Positions 48,766 through 59,423 of a stretch of DNA of 64,000 nucleotides are shown here, piece by piece. This stretch comes from Paragorgia papillata (taxonomy: Eukaryota > Cnidaria > Anthozoa > Scleralcyonacea > Coralliidae). Positions within the stretch are counted from its first letter, which is position 1. Each line of letters opens with the position of its first letter. The stretch spans positions 310,001-374,000 of the forward strand of contig JAWNZC010000297.1 in NCBI GenBank assembly GCA_035771165.1. The letters are read 5' to 3'. The translations under genes and the position numbers were made by a program. The notes beneath the pieces are model-generated. The model worked only from the letters and a program-made list of their open reading frames with translations, did no database searches and had not been told where the DNA came from.

Positions 48766-50186
48766 GCAAAGGTACAGTATAATTTTCTTCAGCTAATCAT
48801 TTAGTAAGAAGTTAGTATGTTTTGGAGAGAAAAGTTAGTTTAGAAAGTTTTTTTGAACATGAGTGTTTTAAAGGACTACGAACATCGTTTTCCCAATACT
48901 ATTAATTTATGGTAGATTTTTGTTTATTCTGCAGGAACCTTGCCACAACTTCCAGGCTGGCTCTAGCCTTAGATCCAAGACCAAATCCAAAAAGTTAGAT
49001 GAGACTGCTATTTTTGGAGCTGGTTGCAGACATGAAATTTCATTAAAAATTTTTAGTCTTAGAAGAGGGGAAGAGTATGTGCAGTTTTAATACTAAATAT
49101 TTTTTTATAAAACAAAATTAATTAATTAATTCTTTTTCAAGGCTCTCGTGAGTCATGAACTAATGAAAGCCTTGTCCTAACATTTACCTATATTAAATTG
49201 GCATTAAACAATTTAACATGCAGTACAATAACTTATTTTATTAAATGGCCCGTTGAATTATATTTGATCTTTTTTTCTTTCCTTGAACAGGTTTTGACTT
49301 AATCAATGCAAATGAAAACAAAAGGTACGCATAGCGTACATGTATCTGCGCCAAACACTTTAGAAGAGCATTAGCCTAATAAAGTAATAGATACTTCCAG
49401 GCTTTTAGAACGTACTAAAATAGAAAGGTTGACTATAGATTTTAAACCCAAGATTAGCAGTAATCGAGTCTTGAAGAGACTCAAGTCTATCTCTCTTATA
49501 TACATGTATGTCCCCAGGTCTGAGCAGACTGTTAGTGATGAGACAAGAAAGCATGTCACTAGATGAAATGACTATTCCAAAAGCTTATTATTTACAATAA
49601 TCAACACGAAATGGAAAAGTAAATGACAATAATATGATATAGATTACAATGACAATGATATAAAAAATGTTGTGTGTCAACATTAAACAAGAGTAATTGC
49701 TTTAAACATGTAGAAACAGCAATGTCAGTATCACTTGCAGTGTCAAAATTGTTACAGTGGTATATAGCTAACTAGTAATAACCATATACAACATGTTTCC
49801 AGCAGGACACATTCCAGCAGGACCAATCACGGTAGTATAATACTAGTCACAGCATGTATAAGTTAGACCAGTTTACAAGGTTAGCCAAAGCCCTGTACAG
49901 TATATGGAATATATATACCCTACATATTACAGTATATGGAATCTTGTTGCAGTTTAGTTGTTCCACCAGCTAGAGTAGGAAATAGACACTTCATTTCAAA
50001 GCCTATGAAACAATGGCATGAACAGCCTCAAGGTTGGCAATGAAATTGTAATGCATTCACTATCACCTTTGATATTCAACCTCGATTTCAAGCCATTGTT
50101 CACGCCCATTGAGGCAAATTTGGGAAGTGTCTATTAAAGCCTGTCTACAAAGAGGTAGGGTTACCCTAGCACCCGGGTTACCCTAG
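48766..50186. other. unannotated region between piggyBac and Gypsy
   Basis: No supported gene. Around 49981-50136 an imperfect fold-back starts with AATAGACACTTC and ends GAAGTGTCTATT. A GGTTACCCTAG motif occurs twice just before the Gypsy target duplication (about 50159-50186) and recurs beyond the other LTR. Confidence 0.45.
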
Positions 50187-50190
50187 CTAT

Positions 50191-50330
50191 TGTTGTATTG
50201 ATCTATGTATTTATTTAGTATTTTAAGAACTTCAGTATAATTCAGTTACTCACACATCGTGCTCAACATACCGCGCTCTTCCGTACTACTTGATATCATT
50301 CCAATATAATGAACAACATCTATCCTAACA
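50191..50330 (-). repeat. Gypsy 3' LTR (140 bp)
   Basis: Plus-strand text from TGTTGTATTGATC to ATCCTAACA. It matches 57186-57328 with a few substitutions and one 3 bp difference (ACATACCGC against ACATAATACCGC). It is unusually short for an LTR. Confidence 0.93.
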
Positions 50331-50342
50331 CTCCTCCCTCCC
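50331..50342 (-). promoter_or_regulatory. Gypsy polypurine tract
   Basis: The minus strand reads GGGAGGGAGGAG immediately upstream of the 3' LTR, the expected primer for plus-strand DNA synthesis. Confidence 0.8.
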
Positions 50343-50391
50343 AGATATATATAATAGCAACAAAATATGAAGTTTTTAATCCGTTTACTGT

Positions 50392-51479
50392 TCAAAACCC
50401 GGTCTCTGTTTGTTCATCGTTCAATGCTGTATGTAGGCTAACTCGGCCAAATCCATAATGATCCGGTGCTTGTCTTCCTCTTTGTGGTCGAACTGGAGCA
50501 GGTTCTTGAGCTAACTGAGGTCCAGGAATCTCATCACAATCTATATCAAGTCTAAAGTCCTCTGACTGAATAGACTCAGCGTCTGATGCACCGTCACTTG
50601 TATCTTCCAAACTCTGTTCGTTAGTAGTAGGCTGCAGGTGCTGGGATCTCTCGTAGTCTTTCTGCAGTCGGCGATGATTCACAAATCGTTCTCTTTCCCC
50701 CTCGAAAGAGAGGCTTTTCTTGATAGGAAGTATTCCTTATGAGCTTACATACCTTGTATGGGCCCTGAAAACGTTCCACGACTAATTTCTTGGCAGTCCC
50801 TTTGCACTTCTTCGGGTAGAAAATCCACACTTTTTCCCCTAGCTGGAAATGGCTGGAAAAAAAGCGAACGTTTGCTTCTCGTCTATGAGATTCCTGTTGG
50901 CGTTTCTTGAGGATCCGATTTCTCACTTTTGTATGCAGCTGATTCAGGGAAGACAGTTTATGCTGAAAACTCTTTCGCTGCTGGTCCTTTTGGCTGGTTC
51001 AGTTTTCCAGAGCCAATCATCAGCCTTGTTTCTGCAGGTAAAACCAAATATTACTGAAAATGGAGTCTCGCCAGTTGTTGTACTGCTGGTGGTTCTAATC
51101 GCAGCCAGTGCAATAGGGAGTTTTTCGTCCCAGTCAGTTTGGTCTTGGGCCTCAATTTCCATGGCTAGACGTTCGGCAATGTTTCGATTCATGTGTTCCA
51201 CTTGCCCATTGCACTGAGGATTATACGGCGCACTGCGACTTCTCCTAATATCCAGGCGGCTGTGTACCTCTTGTAACAGTTCAGATTCAAAGTTTCTGCC
51301 TTGGTCACAATGTAGAACCTCAGGTATACCATATCGACAAACAATTTCTCGCAACAGTACTTCGGCCGTGGTCTTTGCTGTCTGATCAGGTACTGGAAAA
51401 GCTTCAACCCATTTGCTGAGAGGATCGGTAAGAGCAAATATGAATTGATTTCCACGTGGAGTCTTTGGTAACGGGCCAA
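50392..51479 (-). pseudogene. Gypsy integrase core and C-terminal part
   Basis: Minus strand, right part of the pol relic. Frames 51479-50944 carry the catalytic core. The region with the first acidic residue is at the LINE junction, the second is in HCDQGRNFES and the third in CNGQVEHMNR. Next, 50926-50621 carries the GPY/F-like module (LGEKVWIFYPKK, FQGPYKV), a C-terminal DNA-binding region. 50682-50392 is an acidic, proline- and arginine-containing tail ending just before the polypurine tract. Frame changes lie between each piece. Integrase would insert the cDNA, but this one is split by LINE C at 51480 and cannot work. Confidence 0.9.
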
Positions 51480-53520
51480 CGATATATTTAATCTTTAATC
51501 TTTAATTAAAATTATTTTGACACGGTAGCCTTTCAGCGCAAGCTGGTTTTCAAAGGGCCGTGTATACATACATAAACATAACCAAATACATGTATAACTA
51601 TTTACAGGATACAAAAAATTTAATAATTATTTACAGAAATATTTAAGAATTGTATAAAAATATTAATTTAATCTAATGTAATCACTCAAATGTTTCTTAA
51701 AAGATGAAACTGATTGCGTTAAGTCGTTAGTCAGTTCACTCGGAAATTCGTTCCATGATTTAGCAGCTCTATAAGAAAAGCTTCTTTTCATAAAATTTGT
51801 TTTTGGTTTACCCAAACAAAGTTTAACATTATTACTTCGTAAATTGTAATTCTCATTTTCACATTTAGTGAACAAATTGGCAAGGTAACTAGGCAACTTT
51901 CCGGTTAAAGCTTTAAATGTCATTATATTTTCACGGTTTTTTAGATTCTTATCGACTGTAACCCAGTCTAGTTTTTCCAGTATTTCAGTGGAACGAACTT
52001 CGTAAGTGCTACCAGTTATCACGTGCGCCGCTCTCTTTTGTAATTTTAATAATTTGTTTATATGTCTACAACAGCCATCATTCCAAATATTCGAACAATA
52101 GTTGAAATGGGGCAATATTAAAGCGTTATACAATTTTACAAGGATATTTTGAGGAACAAATAATTTTGCCCTTCTGAGAAGTGCGATGTTCTTCGAGATT
52201 TTCTTACATTGTACCTCGTTATTTTTGTCCCCATTTCAACTGTTCATCAAGTATCATACCAAGGGATTTTTTGTTGGGTACACGCTTGATATTCCCATTT
52301 CCTATTGATATTATAGGACTTTCATCAATTAAGGATAGACGGTGCCTCGAGCGAATGATCATAAATTCGGTTTTATCTCTATTTAATGTAAGTTTATTTG
52401 AAGTAAGCCATTGGTGAACATTTTCAAGGTCTCTATTAAGTTTAGTTTCAATTACTTTAGAATTTAGACCCTTACATGAAAGATTTGTATCGTCTGCAAA
52501 TAGGGTGGCACTAGTTGACTCTAAACAGTTTGGCAAGTCATTGATGTACAAGAGAAAAAGAATAGGACCAAGATTAGATCCTTGTGGTACCCCACAATCA
52601 ATTTCCCTTGCATCTGATAACTTACCATTTATTGCACAAATTTGCTTTCTTTTACTAAGATATGACGTAAACCATGTAAGACTGTATACCATACATTTCA
52701 AGTTTAGAAATTAGAATTTGATGATTAACCGTGTCAAATGCTTTTTTAAGGTCCAGAAATAGGACTCCGTTAATAAGGACCATTATCCATGTTATACAGC
52801 CATTCGTTTGTAGCGCTAAGCAATGTGGTTTCTGTAGAATGTATATGCTGGAACCCAGACTGTTGTTCCGCAATTATGTTATTTTTAGTCACGAACAATC
52901 TCAGTTGTTTGCATACTAGTTTTTCAAATAATTTAGCGACGACAGAAATAATAGAAATAGGACGGTTTTAGACCCTTCTTTGAATATTGGGAAAACCCTA
53001 GCCATCTTCCAGTCATCTGGGAATATTCCCGTTTGAAGCGACAAGTTAAAAATGTTAACCAATGGCTCAACTACAGTATCACCTGCATCTTTTAATAGCT
53101 TCGTGCTTACACCATCAATTCCTTGTGCTTTTTTAGTTTTTAAATTATTTATCTCATCTAATGCTTCAAGGTATACAATATTTCTAAAATGGAATGAATC
53201 TTCTATAGGAGTCACAAAACTTAAAACTTAATGGATTAGTATCACTATCTTGAATATTTTCTGCTAGTTTGCACCCTATCGTTGAAAAATATTGATTAAA
53301 GTTATTTGCAATATTTTTGTCTCCTGTTATAATTTGATCATTGACTTTTAACTCTTTAACCTGAGTGGTTTTTTATTTTTTATTTAATAGTTCATTAATT
53401 GCCTGCCAGCTTTCTTTGCTATTATTAGCATTGCTTAGTTTAGATTTGAAATATTCTTTTTTGGTAGTTTTTATAAGATTGTTCAGGTCGTTTTTACACC
53501 TTTTATAAAAGAGGTTTTAT
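51480..53520 (-). mobile_element. 5'-truncated LINE C inserted in the Gypsy integrase
   Basis: Minus-strand LINE whose 3' tail on the plus strand reads TTTAATCTTTAATCTTTAA, so the tail is a (GATTAAA)n repeat. The integrase reading resumes on each side and the flanks share TATT, a minimal target duplication. It carries RT and C-terminal pieces but no endonuclease, so reverse transcription stopped early. Short-repeat tails and very short target duplications are common in the CR1 group. Confidence 0.9.
51663..53215 (-). pseudogene. LINE C reverse transcriptase and C-terminal relic
   Basis: 53215-52916 has KKAQGIDGVSTKLLKDA and FPDDWKMARVFPIFK (RT fingers). 52873-52655 has VLFLDLKKAFDTVNH (first catalytic Asp region). 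52701-52219 has DCGVPQGSNLGPILF, ATLFADDTNLS (FADD pair) and KLTLNRDKTEFM. 52133-51663 is the C-terminal block (LILPHFNYCSNIWN, KLQKRAAHVITG, FSYRAAKSWNEFP). The four pieces sit in different phases, so several indels separate them. A further N-terminal fragment in 53220-53515 is riddled with stops. The C-terminal signature resembles elements near CR1/L2 and differs from LINE A and B. Confidence 0.88.
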
Positions 53521-53720
53521 TGAAAGGGTTTCTCTGGAATGGGCAATTCTCCAATTGGCGGTCAATCTGGCATCTGTGTACCCTTTCTTCGAAGACACAC
53601 CTCACAAGAATGACACCAGTCCTTCACATCTCGTTTCCAGTTAAACCAGAAAAATCGTGTGCCAACGTTGTACTGTGTTTTGGCTTCGCCAAAATGTCCC
53701 CAGCTGTCATGAAGAAGTTG
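53521..53720 (-). pseudogene. Gypsy integrase zinc-binding domain remnant
   Basis: The minus strand from about 53720 down reads an HHCC-like zinc-binding domain: LLHDSWGHFG, then WCHSCEVC about 30 residues later. This is the usual N-terminal domain of Gypsy integrases. It ends in an in-frame TGA near 53565, followed by a short further stretch up to the LINE C junction. Confidence 0.8.
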
Positions 53721-54993
53721 TAGTATTCGCGGTGCTCCGACTGTGGGACCATCGTTTGTACAATGTTCCGCCCATGACGTTCTGTCTGTAGGACCAGCAA
53801 GTCGTCAACCAGCTTGATGTTCTTGCCGTGTGTCTTGATAAAACTGTTAACGTGACGCTTGATATTCTTCAGCTTCTCTCGCTTGGTAACCCAGTGATAA
53901 ATCATCCCAATATCATCGTCTTGCTTCTGTAATGCGCAGAGCTCTCTATCAGTCCATACACTTTCTATGGTTACTGCATTAACGGGAGCACGACTTAATG
54001 CATCGGCAACAGTCATTAGTGTACTAGGTCGATGTTGAATTGTGAAGTCGTAAATATCAAGGTCGATGTTGAATTGTGAAGTCGTAAATATCAAGACAGA
54101 CGCGCCATCTGGCGAGTTTTCCTCTTGGCTCTTTAAGTTGTCGCAAGTAGGTTAGTGGCTTGTGATCCGTGAGAACTGTGAAGTTTCTCCCTTCCAAAGT
54201 ACATATTGAAGTGATCTAAACTCCAGACAACAGCCAAACATTCTTTCTCTGTTGCAGAATAATTATTTTCGGTCATGGTGAGTGCTCGGGATGCATAAGC
54301 AATTACCTTATTCCTTTGTGTAAGGATAGCACCCAGGCCAAGGTCGCTGCCATCGGTCTCGACAGTAAATTCTTGCTGGAAGTCCGGATAGACAAGAATT
54401 GGTGGAGATGTCAACTTGTCTTTTAACACGCAAAATGCGGTCTCGCAATCTTCAGTCCACAAAAACTTAACATTTGCTCTGGTTAGTGCATGTAGAAGGG
54501 CAGCAATGTCGGCAAAACGGTCAATGAAACGGCGATAATATGACGCCAGTCCGACAAATCGACGAATTTCAGGGACGGTCGTGGGCCGCGGAAACTCCTT
54601 GATGGCTTCAGTTTTCCCGGGGTCAGGCAAAATTTCCTTCGAACCAACCACAAATCCCAAATAGTGGACTTCTGCACGGGCAAAGACACGCTTGGAAGGA
54701 TTCAGTTTCAAGTCAGCTGCTCGCAACTTGTCCAAAACAAGTTAAAGGTGTTGCAAATGTTCCTCAAAACTGCGAGAATAGATTCCAAATAGATCAGAAG
54801 AATTTGTCAGTTTAGTTTCCCTAATACGGACATCATCAACCTCTGGAACGTTGCTGGGGCCCCCTTGAGGCCAAAGGGCATGGTGTTGAACTCAAATAGA
54901 CCTTTATGACACGCAAAAGCAGTTTTTACACGGTCAGACTCTTTGAGAGGAACTTGCCAATAACCCTTGGCCAAATCTAATGTAGTAAACAGT
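53624..54993 (-). pseudogene. Gypsy RT second half and RNase H (frameshifted, YxDD lost)
   Basis: Just downstream of the protease-RT frame, the RT resumes with FTTLDLAKGYWQV (catalytic Asp region) and MPFGLKGAPATFQ (about 54980-54840). The frame then stops where the Y-x-D-D catalytic box should lie. The aligned stretch reads SSDLFGIYSRSFEEHL, so the Asp pair is gone. 54735-54133 carries LGFVVGSKEILPDPGK, FVGLASYYRRFI and RNase H with TVETDGSDLGLGAIL and ATEKECLAVVW. 54094-53624 continues with ADALSR and the linker to integrase. A perfect 34 bp tandem duplication at 54027-54094 breaks the frame at the end of RNase H. Confidence 0.9.
54027..54094. repeat. 34 bp perfect tandem duplication in Gypsy RNase H
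   Basis: The 34 bp unit starting GGTCGATGTTGAATTG is present twice with no mismatch (54027-54060, 54061-54094). 34 is not a multiple of three, so it shifts the pol frame. The perfect match suggests a recent slip. Confidence 0.97.
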
Positions 54994-56313
54994 TTAGCCC
55001 CACCAGTGCATCCAAAGTATCATCAATGCGGGGATTGGAAAAGAATCTCCAACTGTACTGTCATTCAAACGACAGAAGTCTACACAAAATTGGGTCGTAC
55101 CATCCTTCCGCACCACCACCAGTGGGCTTGACCAGGGGCTGTTGCTAGGTCTGATCACCCCCTTTGCAAGACCATCTTGTACAAAACTTTCCACCTCCGC
55201 CAATTTATGAAATCGCACTCTCCTTGCTGGTTGGGAAATTGGGTGGGCTCCTCCAGTCGGTATCTCATGCTCAACGACATCAGTAAGGCCTGTGTCATCG
55301 TCAATAGCAAGAACATCCCCGTTCTTTTGGATCACCTTATAAAGACGATGCTTCTCGCTAAATGATAAATCTGCCTCATTTGACTTTTCTCGTGCCAGCT
55401 TATCAACATTTTGTGCCCTGTCCACCTGATCTAACTTGCTTCTGTTACTAGGACATTTCGACAGCTCACCAGTAACAACAGGTTCTGAAACATTGGTTGA
55501 AAACTGTCCAAATAATGTGCCGGCATTCACATGACAAGGTACATTGGTTGGGTTCGTTACATGCATAAGAACACGTTGTTCTTCTCTTACTATGTCAAAG
55601 ACTCTGCCACAGCCCAAACCAAAACGCTCGGAGCCCTTCCCCTCTGCTGACTCAATTAGGCCCACTGTATCAGGTACTATTTCACCGTCCAACTTGCCTT
55701 CCACCACCTGCATTGATCTAGGGGGCACAGGTACTGCTGCTGATACATGTATTTGACATATCTGAGGAGAGGCAATGGTATGTCCGGTACCACTGGCCTG
55801 GTCTGGCAATTTTTCCTTACTGGGAAAGTATACTTGATGGCCTATTGACAGATGCATCTTTAGACGAGACAAAAGATCCATGCCAATAATTGCGGGGTAT
55901 GTTGTCTGTTTAACCACTGTGAACCGATGCTGCTGAATGTACTGATCACCCACTTGACAATCAGTGACTAAATCATAAACTGTGCCCATCCCAGAACCAT
56001 CCACAGTATGGGGTACAAATTGACAACTCACCTTGGACCCTCTGGCAGATGCTGTTAATGACTCGTGTATAACACTAATCTGGGCCCCTGTATCCACTAA
56101 CCAAGTGCAATGGTAACCCCCAATTTCACCCTCAATCTCTATGTTAGTATAATTTGAACTCCCAATATTTGTGGCTGAAACCAAACGATTGTAGTTACCA
56201 GTCTCATTAGTGGCTGAAGAGGACTGGATTTCCTCCCCAGCCACAACTAGTTTCCCGGCTGCGGTGGAGAAGAGGCTGTACATTGGGCAGCTATGTGCCC
56301 AGGCTTTAAGCAT
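54994..56313 (-). pseudogene. Gypsy protease and RT N-terminal region
   Basis: A 439-codon minus-strand frame. The retropepsin-like protease active site is LVDTGAQISVIHESL (near residue 90), followed by the typical YPAIIGMDLLSRL block (near residue 145). After an acidic linker, the RT N-terminus appears: VEHEIPTGGAHPISQPARR, SSPLVVVRKDGTTQFCVDF and CRLNDSTVGDSFPIP. The frame fails at DDTLDAL, with a 1 nt frameshift near 55010. A second zinc knuckle (CFRCLKPGHIAAQC) is readable just upstream near 56310-56330 in another phase. It is long and open but severed from gag and from the RT palm. Confidence 0.93.
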
Positions 56314-56352
56314 CTAAAGCATTGGCCAGGAAACGGTTGCCTAGTTCCCAGG

Positions 56353-57063
56353 TTACCACGGACAATGGCCTACCTTACCACAGTTATAGCACTTCACTGA
56401 TGGCTTTGTTGAACGCTGGCTCTGGCTCTGGATGGCTGCAACTGATGCAGCAAGCTGCTGCTGACTAGTAGTCAGTTCTGCCAATTTCTGCATGACCTCC
56501 AACCCAGGACTATCACAGGATTGACAGCTGCCCATTCCACTAGCTGAAACAGCATAAACAGTCGAATCTGTTTGCTCAATTTTTGTTGCACGCTTCACCA
56601 ACTCATCAAGTGTTGCTGTATCAGCCATCACCCACAACAGTTTATGTGCAATATCACTCTTCAATGCGTTGCGAAAGTGAGCCAGAGCAATGGAGTCGTA
56701 GGTAGTTTTGCCGGGAAAAGCTTTGCTTACCAGTCGAAGTATGGCGTATTTCAGCTCAATCACGGTCTCTCCTGGTTTCTGGCGACGATCAGCAAGTTCT
56801 TTCTGCCAGTCCGATGCAGTTTTCTTCGATTGGAACCTTTCGATCAATGCTGATTTCCCATGAGCGAAGGTATCTCTTTGACTGGTCGCTAAAACGCTGA
56901 AGAACACTTTAGCTTCTCCTTTTAGCGATAAATGTAGACAAGCCACTTTCTTATCATCATCTTCGATTCCCTTAGCCACAAAGAACGACTCAACCTGATT
57001 TAGGTGACTCTCAACTGTTGTTCCATCCAAGTGATCCCATACGGAGCATGTAATGGACGCCAT
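56353..57063 (-). pseudogene. Gypsy gag (capsid/nucleocapsid) with premature end
   Basis: A 236-codon minus-strand frame from the ATG at 57061-57063, the first ATG after the primer-binding site. The capsid-like part has VWDHLDGTTVESHLNQVESF and a conserved helical block with W-x-x-ELADRRQKPGETV, typical of Ty3/Gypsy gag. It ends with the zinc knuckle start CYNCGKVGHCPW, whose last Cys is replaced, and a stop follows at once. The second knuckle lies downstream in another phase. A frameshift near 56350 therefore cuts gag from pol. It would form the virus-like particle. Confidence 0.9.
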
Positions 57064-57169
57064 TATTACTATCCGATAATATCTTCGTCACTTCGCTGGT
57101 CTACTCACTGTTCAAGAATAAGTCTTTATTTCTTCTTCAAAACCACTGAGTAAAAACAAAATCGAATAA

Positions 57170-57184
57170 GCACCGCTGCCACCA
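57170..57184 (-). promoter_or_regulatory. Gypsy primer-binding site
   Basis: Minus-strand TGGTGGCAGCGGTGC lies 1 nt from the 5' LTR end. The leading TGG complements a tRNA CCA end. I cannot name the tRNA from the sequence alone. Confidence 0.65.
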
Positions 57185-57185
57185 A

Positions 57186-57328
57186 TGTTGTATTGATCTA
57201 TGTATTTATTTAGTATTTTAAGAACTTCAATATAATCCAGTTACTCACACGTCGTGCTCAACATAATACCGCGCTCTTCCGTACTACTTCATATCATTCC
57301 AATATAATGGACAACATCTATCCTAACA
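57186..57328 (-). repeat. Gypsy 5' LTR (143 bp)
   Basis: Partner of 50191-50330, with the same TGTTG start and AACA end and a handful of substitutions. An extra ATA lies near 57266. The outer flank CTAT repeats the left flank. Confidence 0.93.
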
Positions 57329-57332
57329 CTAT

Positions 57333-58592
57333 CATATATTTCTTGTTTTGTTTTTTGTTTGTTGTGTTTTAACAAGGACACTAACCCTATCACACAACTA
57401 GGGTTACCCTAGTAGCTGGGTTACGTTTTGTTGTTGTAAACACGTTTGGTAGGGATAACTTGCCTACCTGGGACAACTTTTTACTAGTTCCAGCTCTTCT
57501 AAGCTTTCTTGCCTTCTTGTTATTAGTGCTTGGTAACCAGGGCTAATAATGTTGACCTGGTCAAAATTTGGGTTACCCTGCTGCCCGGGTAACTCTTGAC
57601 ATTAAACAAAATAAATCGCGGGACAGATAGTTACAGATTGTGGTTTATTAGATACAACTTTGTTAACTTACAACAAGCTAATATTTAAATAGGCAGTCAA
57701 ATGACTGCATGTGTTTACTGCTGAATGATAATAATAAAAATGTAAAAGAATGCTATACTTGAAATATATGTTTATTATTCTTAACCCTTAACAGGGAAAC
57801 ATACATTTTTATCGCCACATATATTTTAGTCTGTCTATTAACGCCAAGCGATTTTACTCATCAAGTGAGAATGCCAGACGGTTAGAAACTTCCCGATCAA
57901 ACGGTTAATAAGGTTGTTTACCTGGCATGTATGGCACGTATCTATAAGCTAAATAAAAAATAGAATTCATTGTAGTTCAAAATTCTTGGATTGTTTGTCT
58001 TCCCATAGTGGTCTTCCGAAGAGGATTGTTTGTCCCTCGAAGGCGGTCATTCATAAATAAACACGCCTGACTCGATATAAAATCGCCCGAGTTAAAAACC
58101 TTTTGTCAACTTTTCAATGATTCTGTATAACGCACAAAAACTGTGGTAGATCACACTTTCAACTTTACTATAAGTGATGTGTTAAAAATAGTTACCAGCT
58201 ATATCAGCAATATTGTCTTTCTTCGAAAATAATGCGTTGCTCTTCGACTAGCTTCGTACGAAATATTATAAACACGATCGGACTAAAAATACTTGTTTCC
58301 ATCGTTCAAACTGACAGTTCGTAACAGGCTTGTACGGGACGACAAAAAATGCTGAGCTTTGATTGGCCCTGAGCTTTGATTGGCCCTGATTTAATCGTCG
58401 CGCATTGGTTGGAGTTGCACAAAAAAGCTAACATACACACAATACGAATATATCTGCTGCGCAGATACAAAAACTTAACAAATCCTGTGTCCTTATTCTA
58501 ATAAAACTTTAAGCAGTCCATAACTCACGGTATATGTGTTGCAGTCCATAACTCAATGTATATGTGTACTGTATTTTGGGCAATTGCTCTAG
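57333..58592. other. unannotated region beyond the Gypsy element
   Basis: GGTTACCCTAG-type motifs (near 57404, 57417 and 57573) match those left of the Gypsy, so the Gypsy landed inside a repeat containing this motif. A 17 bp tandem pair, TGAGCTTTGATTGGCCC, lies near 58352-58388. No gene recognised. Confidence 0.45.
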
Positions 58593-59074
58593 GATTGGAA
58601 ATGCTGTTTATCTTTTAAACTGGATTAAGCAGAGTGTGCAAAACAAAAATGTGGATATCTACCTGTTTTATGACATTGCGTGTACGTTGAAATCCCATTT
58701 AAAGGTATGCTGTACATTTTCCTTGTTTTCTTAAAATTATTTTAGTATTTCAAACACTGAGGGTTAGCCTCAATGAAATAACTGGCTAAATAAATTAATA
58801 AAGTCGATTTGAACCTACTAATTTCAAACACATCTTGAGTTTTTAAAAAGTATAGTGCAAGTATTATTTGGCTCTAGTGAGTATTGTAATTTAGTAGTCT
58901 GTTGATTACAAATGCAAGCATCTCTAATTTAGTGTAGCTACTTTCAGTACCTTTAATATATGTTTAACTATAGTCAAATATTTGTTTTAGAGAACAAACC
59001 AAGAAGAGCTTTTGCAGAATGTCTGTGTTGCAATTCCTACGTTTCATTGCTATGGCCATACTGCTTCATGTCAG
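58593..59074 (+). pseudogene. KDZ-family transposase fragment, two phase-matched exons
   Basis: Exon one is 58593-58704, between an AG at 58591-58592 and GTATGC. It reads IGNAVYLLNWIKQSVQ and then VDIYLFYDIACTLKSHLK. Exon two is 58991-59074, between TTTTAG and GTGCCC. It reads RTNQEELLQNVCVAIPTF and HCYGHTASCQ. YDIAC-x-L-x-x-HL and (A/I)P-x-FH-x-YGH-x-x-SCQ are the two signature blocks of Kyakuja-Dileera-Zisupton transposases, in the right order and spacing once the 286 bp between is removed. The intron is phase 0 on both sides. The next exon should hold NPR...GLTDGE, but a tetranucleotide microsatellite follows instead. I see no upstream exons, so this looks like a truncated relic or a partly hidden gene. 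Confidence 0.62.
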
Positions 59075-59090
59075 GTGCCCATTGTTAATC

Positions 59091-59230
59091 ATTTGTTTAT
59101 TTTTATTTATTCATTTATTTATTTATTCATTCATTCATTCATTCATTCATTCATTCATTCATTCATTCATTCATTCATTCATTCATTCATTCATTCATTC
59201 ATTCATTCATTCATTCATTCATTCATTCTT
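59091..59230 (+). repeat. (ATTT/ATTC)n microsatellite
   Basis: A run of ATTT units passing into about 27 ATTC units. The repeating Ser-Phe-Ile-His reading frames through it are artefacts of the repeat. Confidence 0.97.
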
Positions 59231-59242
59231 AGATGAACCGGT

Positions 59243-59423
59243 GGTCCTTTTTGTAACATCAGTTTCAAAAGCACCCTTATTCAAAATTTGATAAATATTT
59301 CCGATACTTTGGTAAAGCACTTGGAAAATAGTACTTTTTAACATATCTGCTCCATGGCAAAACCGAATAAATTCTTTATGACAATTTTTAAGAAATACAA
59401 CGCCAATGTTACAAAAAGGAACC
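59243..59423. mobile_element. small MITE-like element with GTTACAAAAAGGAACC ends
   Basis: It begins GGTCCTTTTTGTAACAT and ends ATGTTACAAAAAGGAACC, inverted copies over about 17 bp with one gap. The roughly 180 bp between has no coding frame of interest. The right-end motif recurs as a palindrome at 59766-59797. Target duplications were not resolved, so the borders are approximate. Confidence 0.55.

Larger units (their letters stand above)
50191..57328 (-). mobile_element. Ty3/Gypsy LTR retrotransposon, decayed, with nested LINE
   Basis: The LTRs are 50191-50330 (3') and 57186-57328 (5'), both opening TGTTG and closing with AACA. They are flanked by the 4 bp direct repeat CTAT (50187-50190 and 57329-57332). 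A purine tract lies beside the 3' LTR and a primer-binding-like TGGTGGCAGCGGTGC beside the 5' LTR. The minus-strand order gag, protease, RT, RNase H, integrase is that of Ty3/Gypsy. The LTRs differ at only a handful of positions over about 140 bp, yet the coding region has many frameshifts and stops plus a 2 kb LINE insertion. Without the LINE the element is about 5.1 kb. Confidence 0.95.

Noticed and set aside
50849..51217. 122-codon plus-strand frame
   Set aside because: Antisense of the Gypsy integrase core; the hydrophobic look is a side effect of the complementary codons.
52181..52971. Plus-strand frames over LINE C
   Set aside because: Antisense of RT motifs on the minus strand.
59012..59291. 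Two overlapping frames of Ser-Phe-Ile-His repeats
   Set aside because: They are translations of the (ATTC)n microsatellite. Only the first dozen codons overlap a KDZ exon, and one frame uses a different phase.
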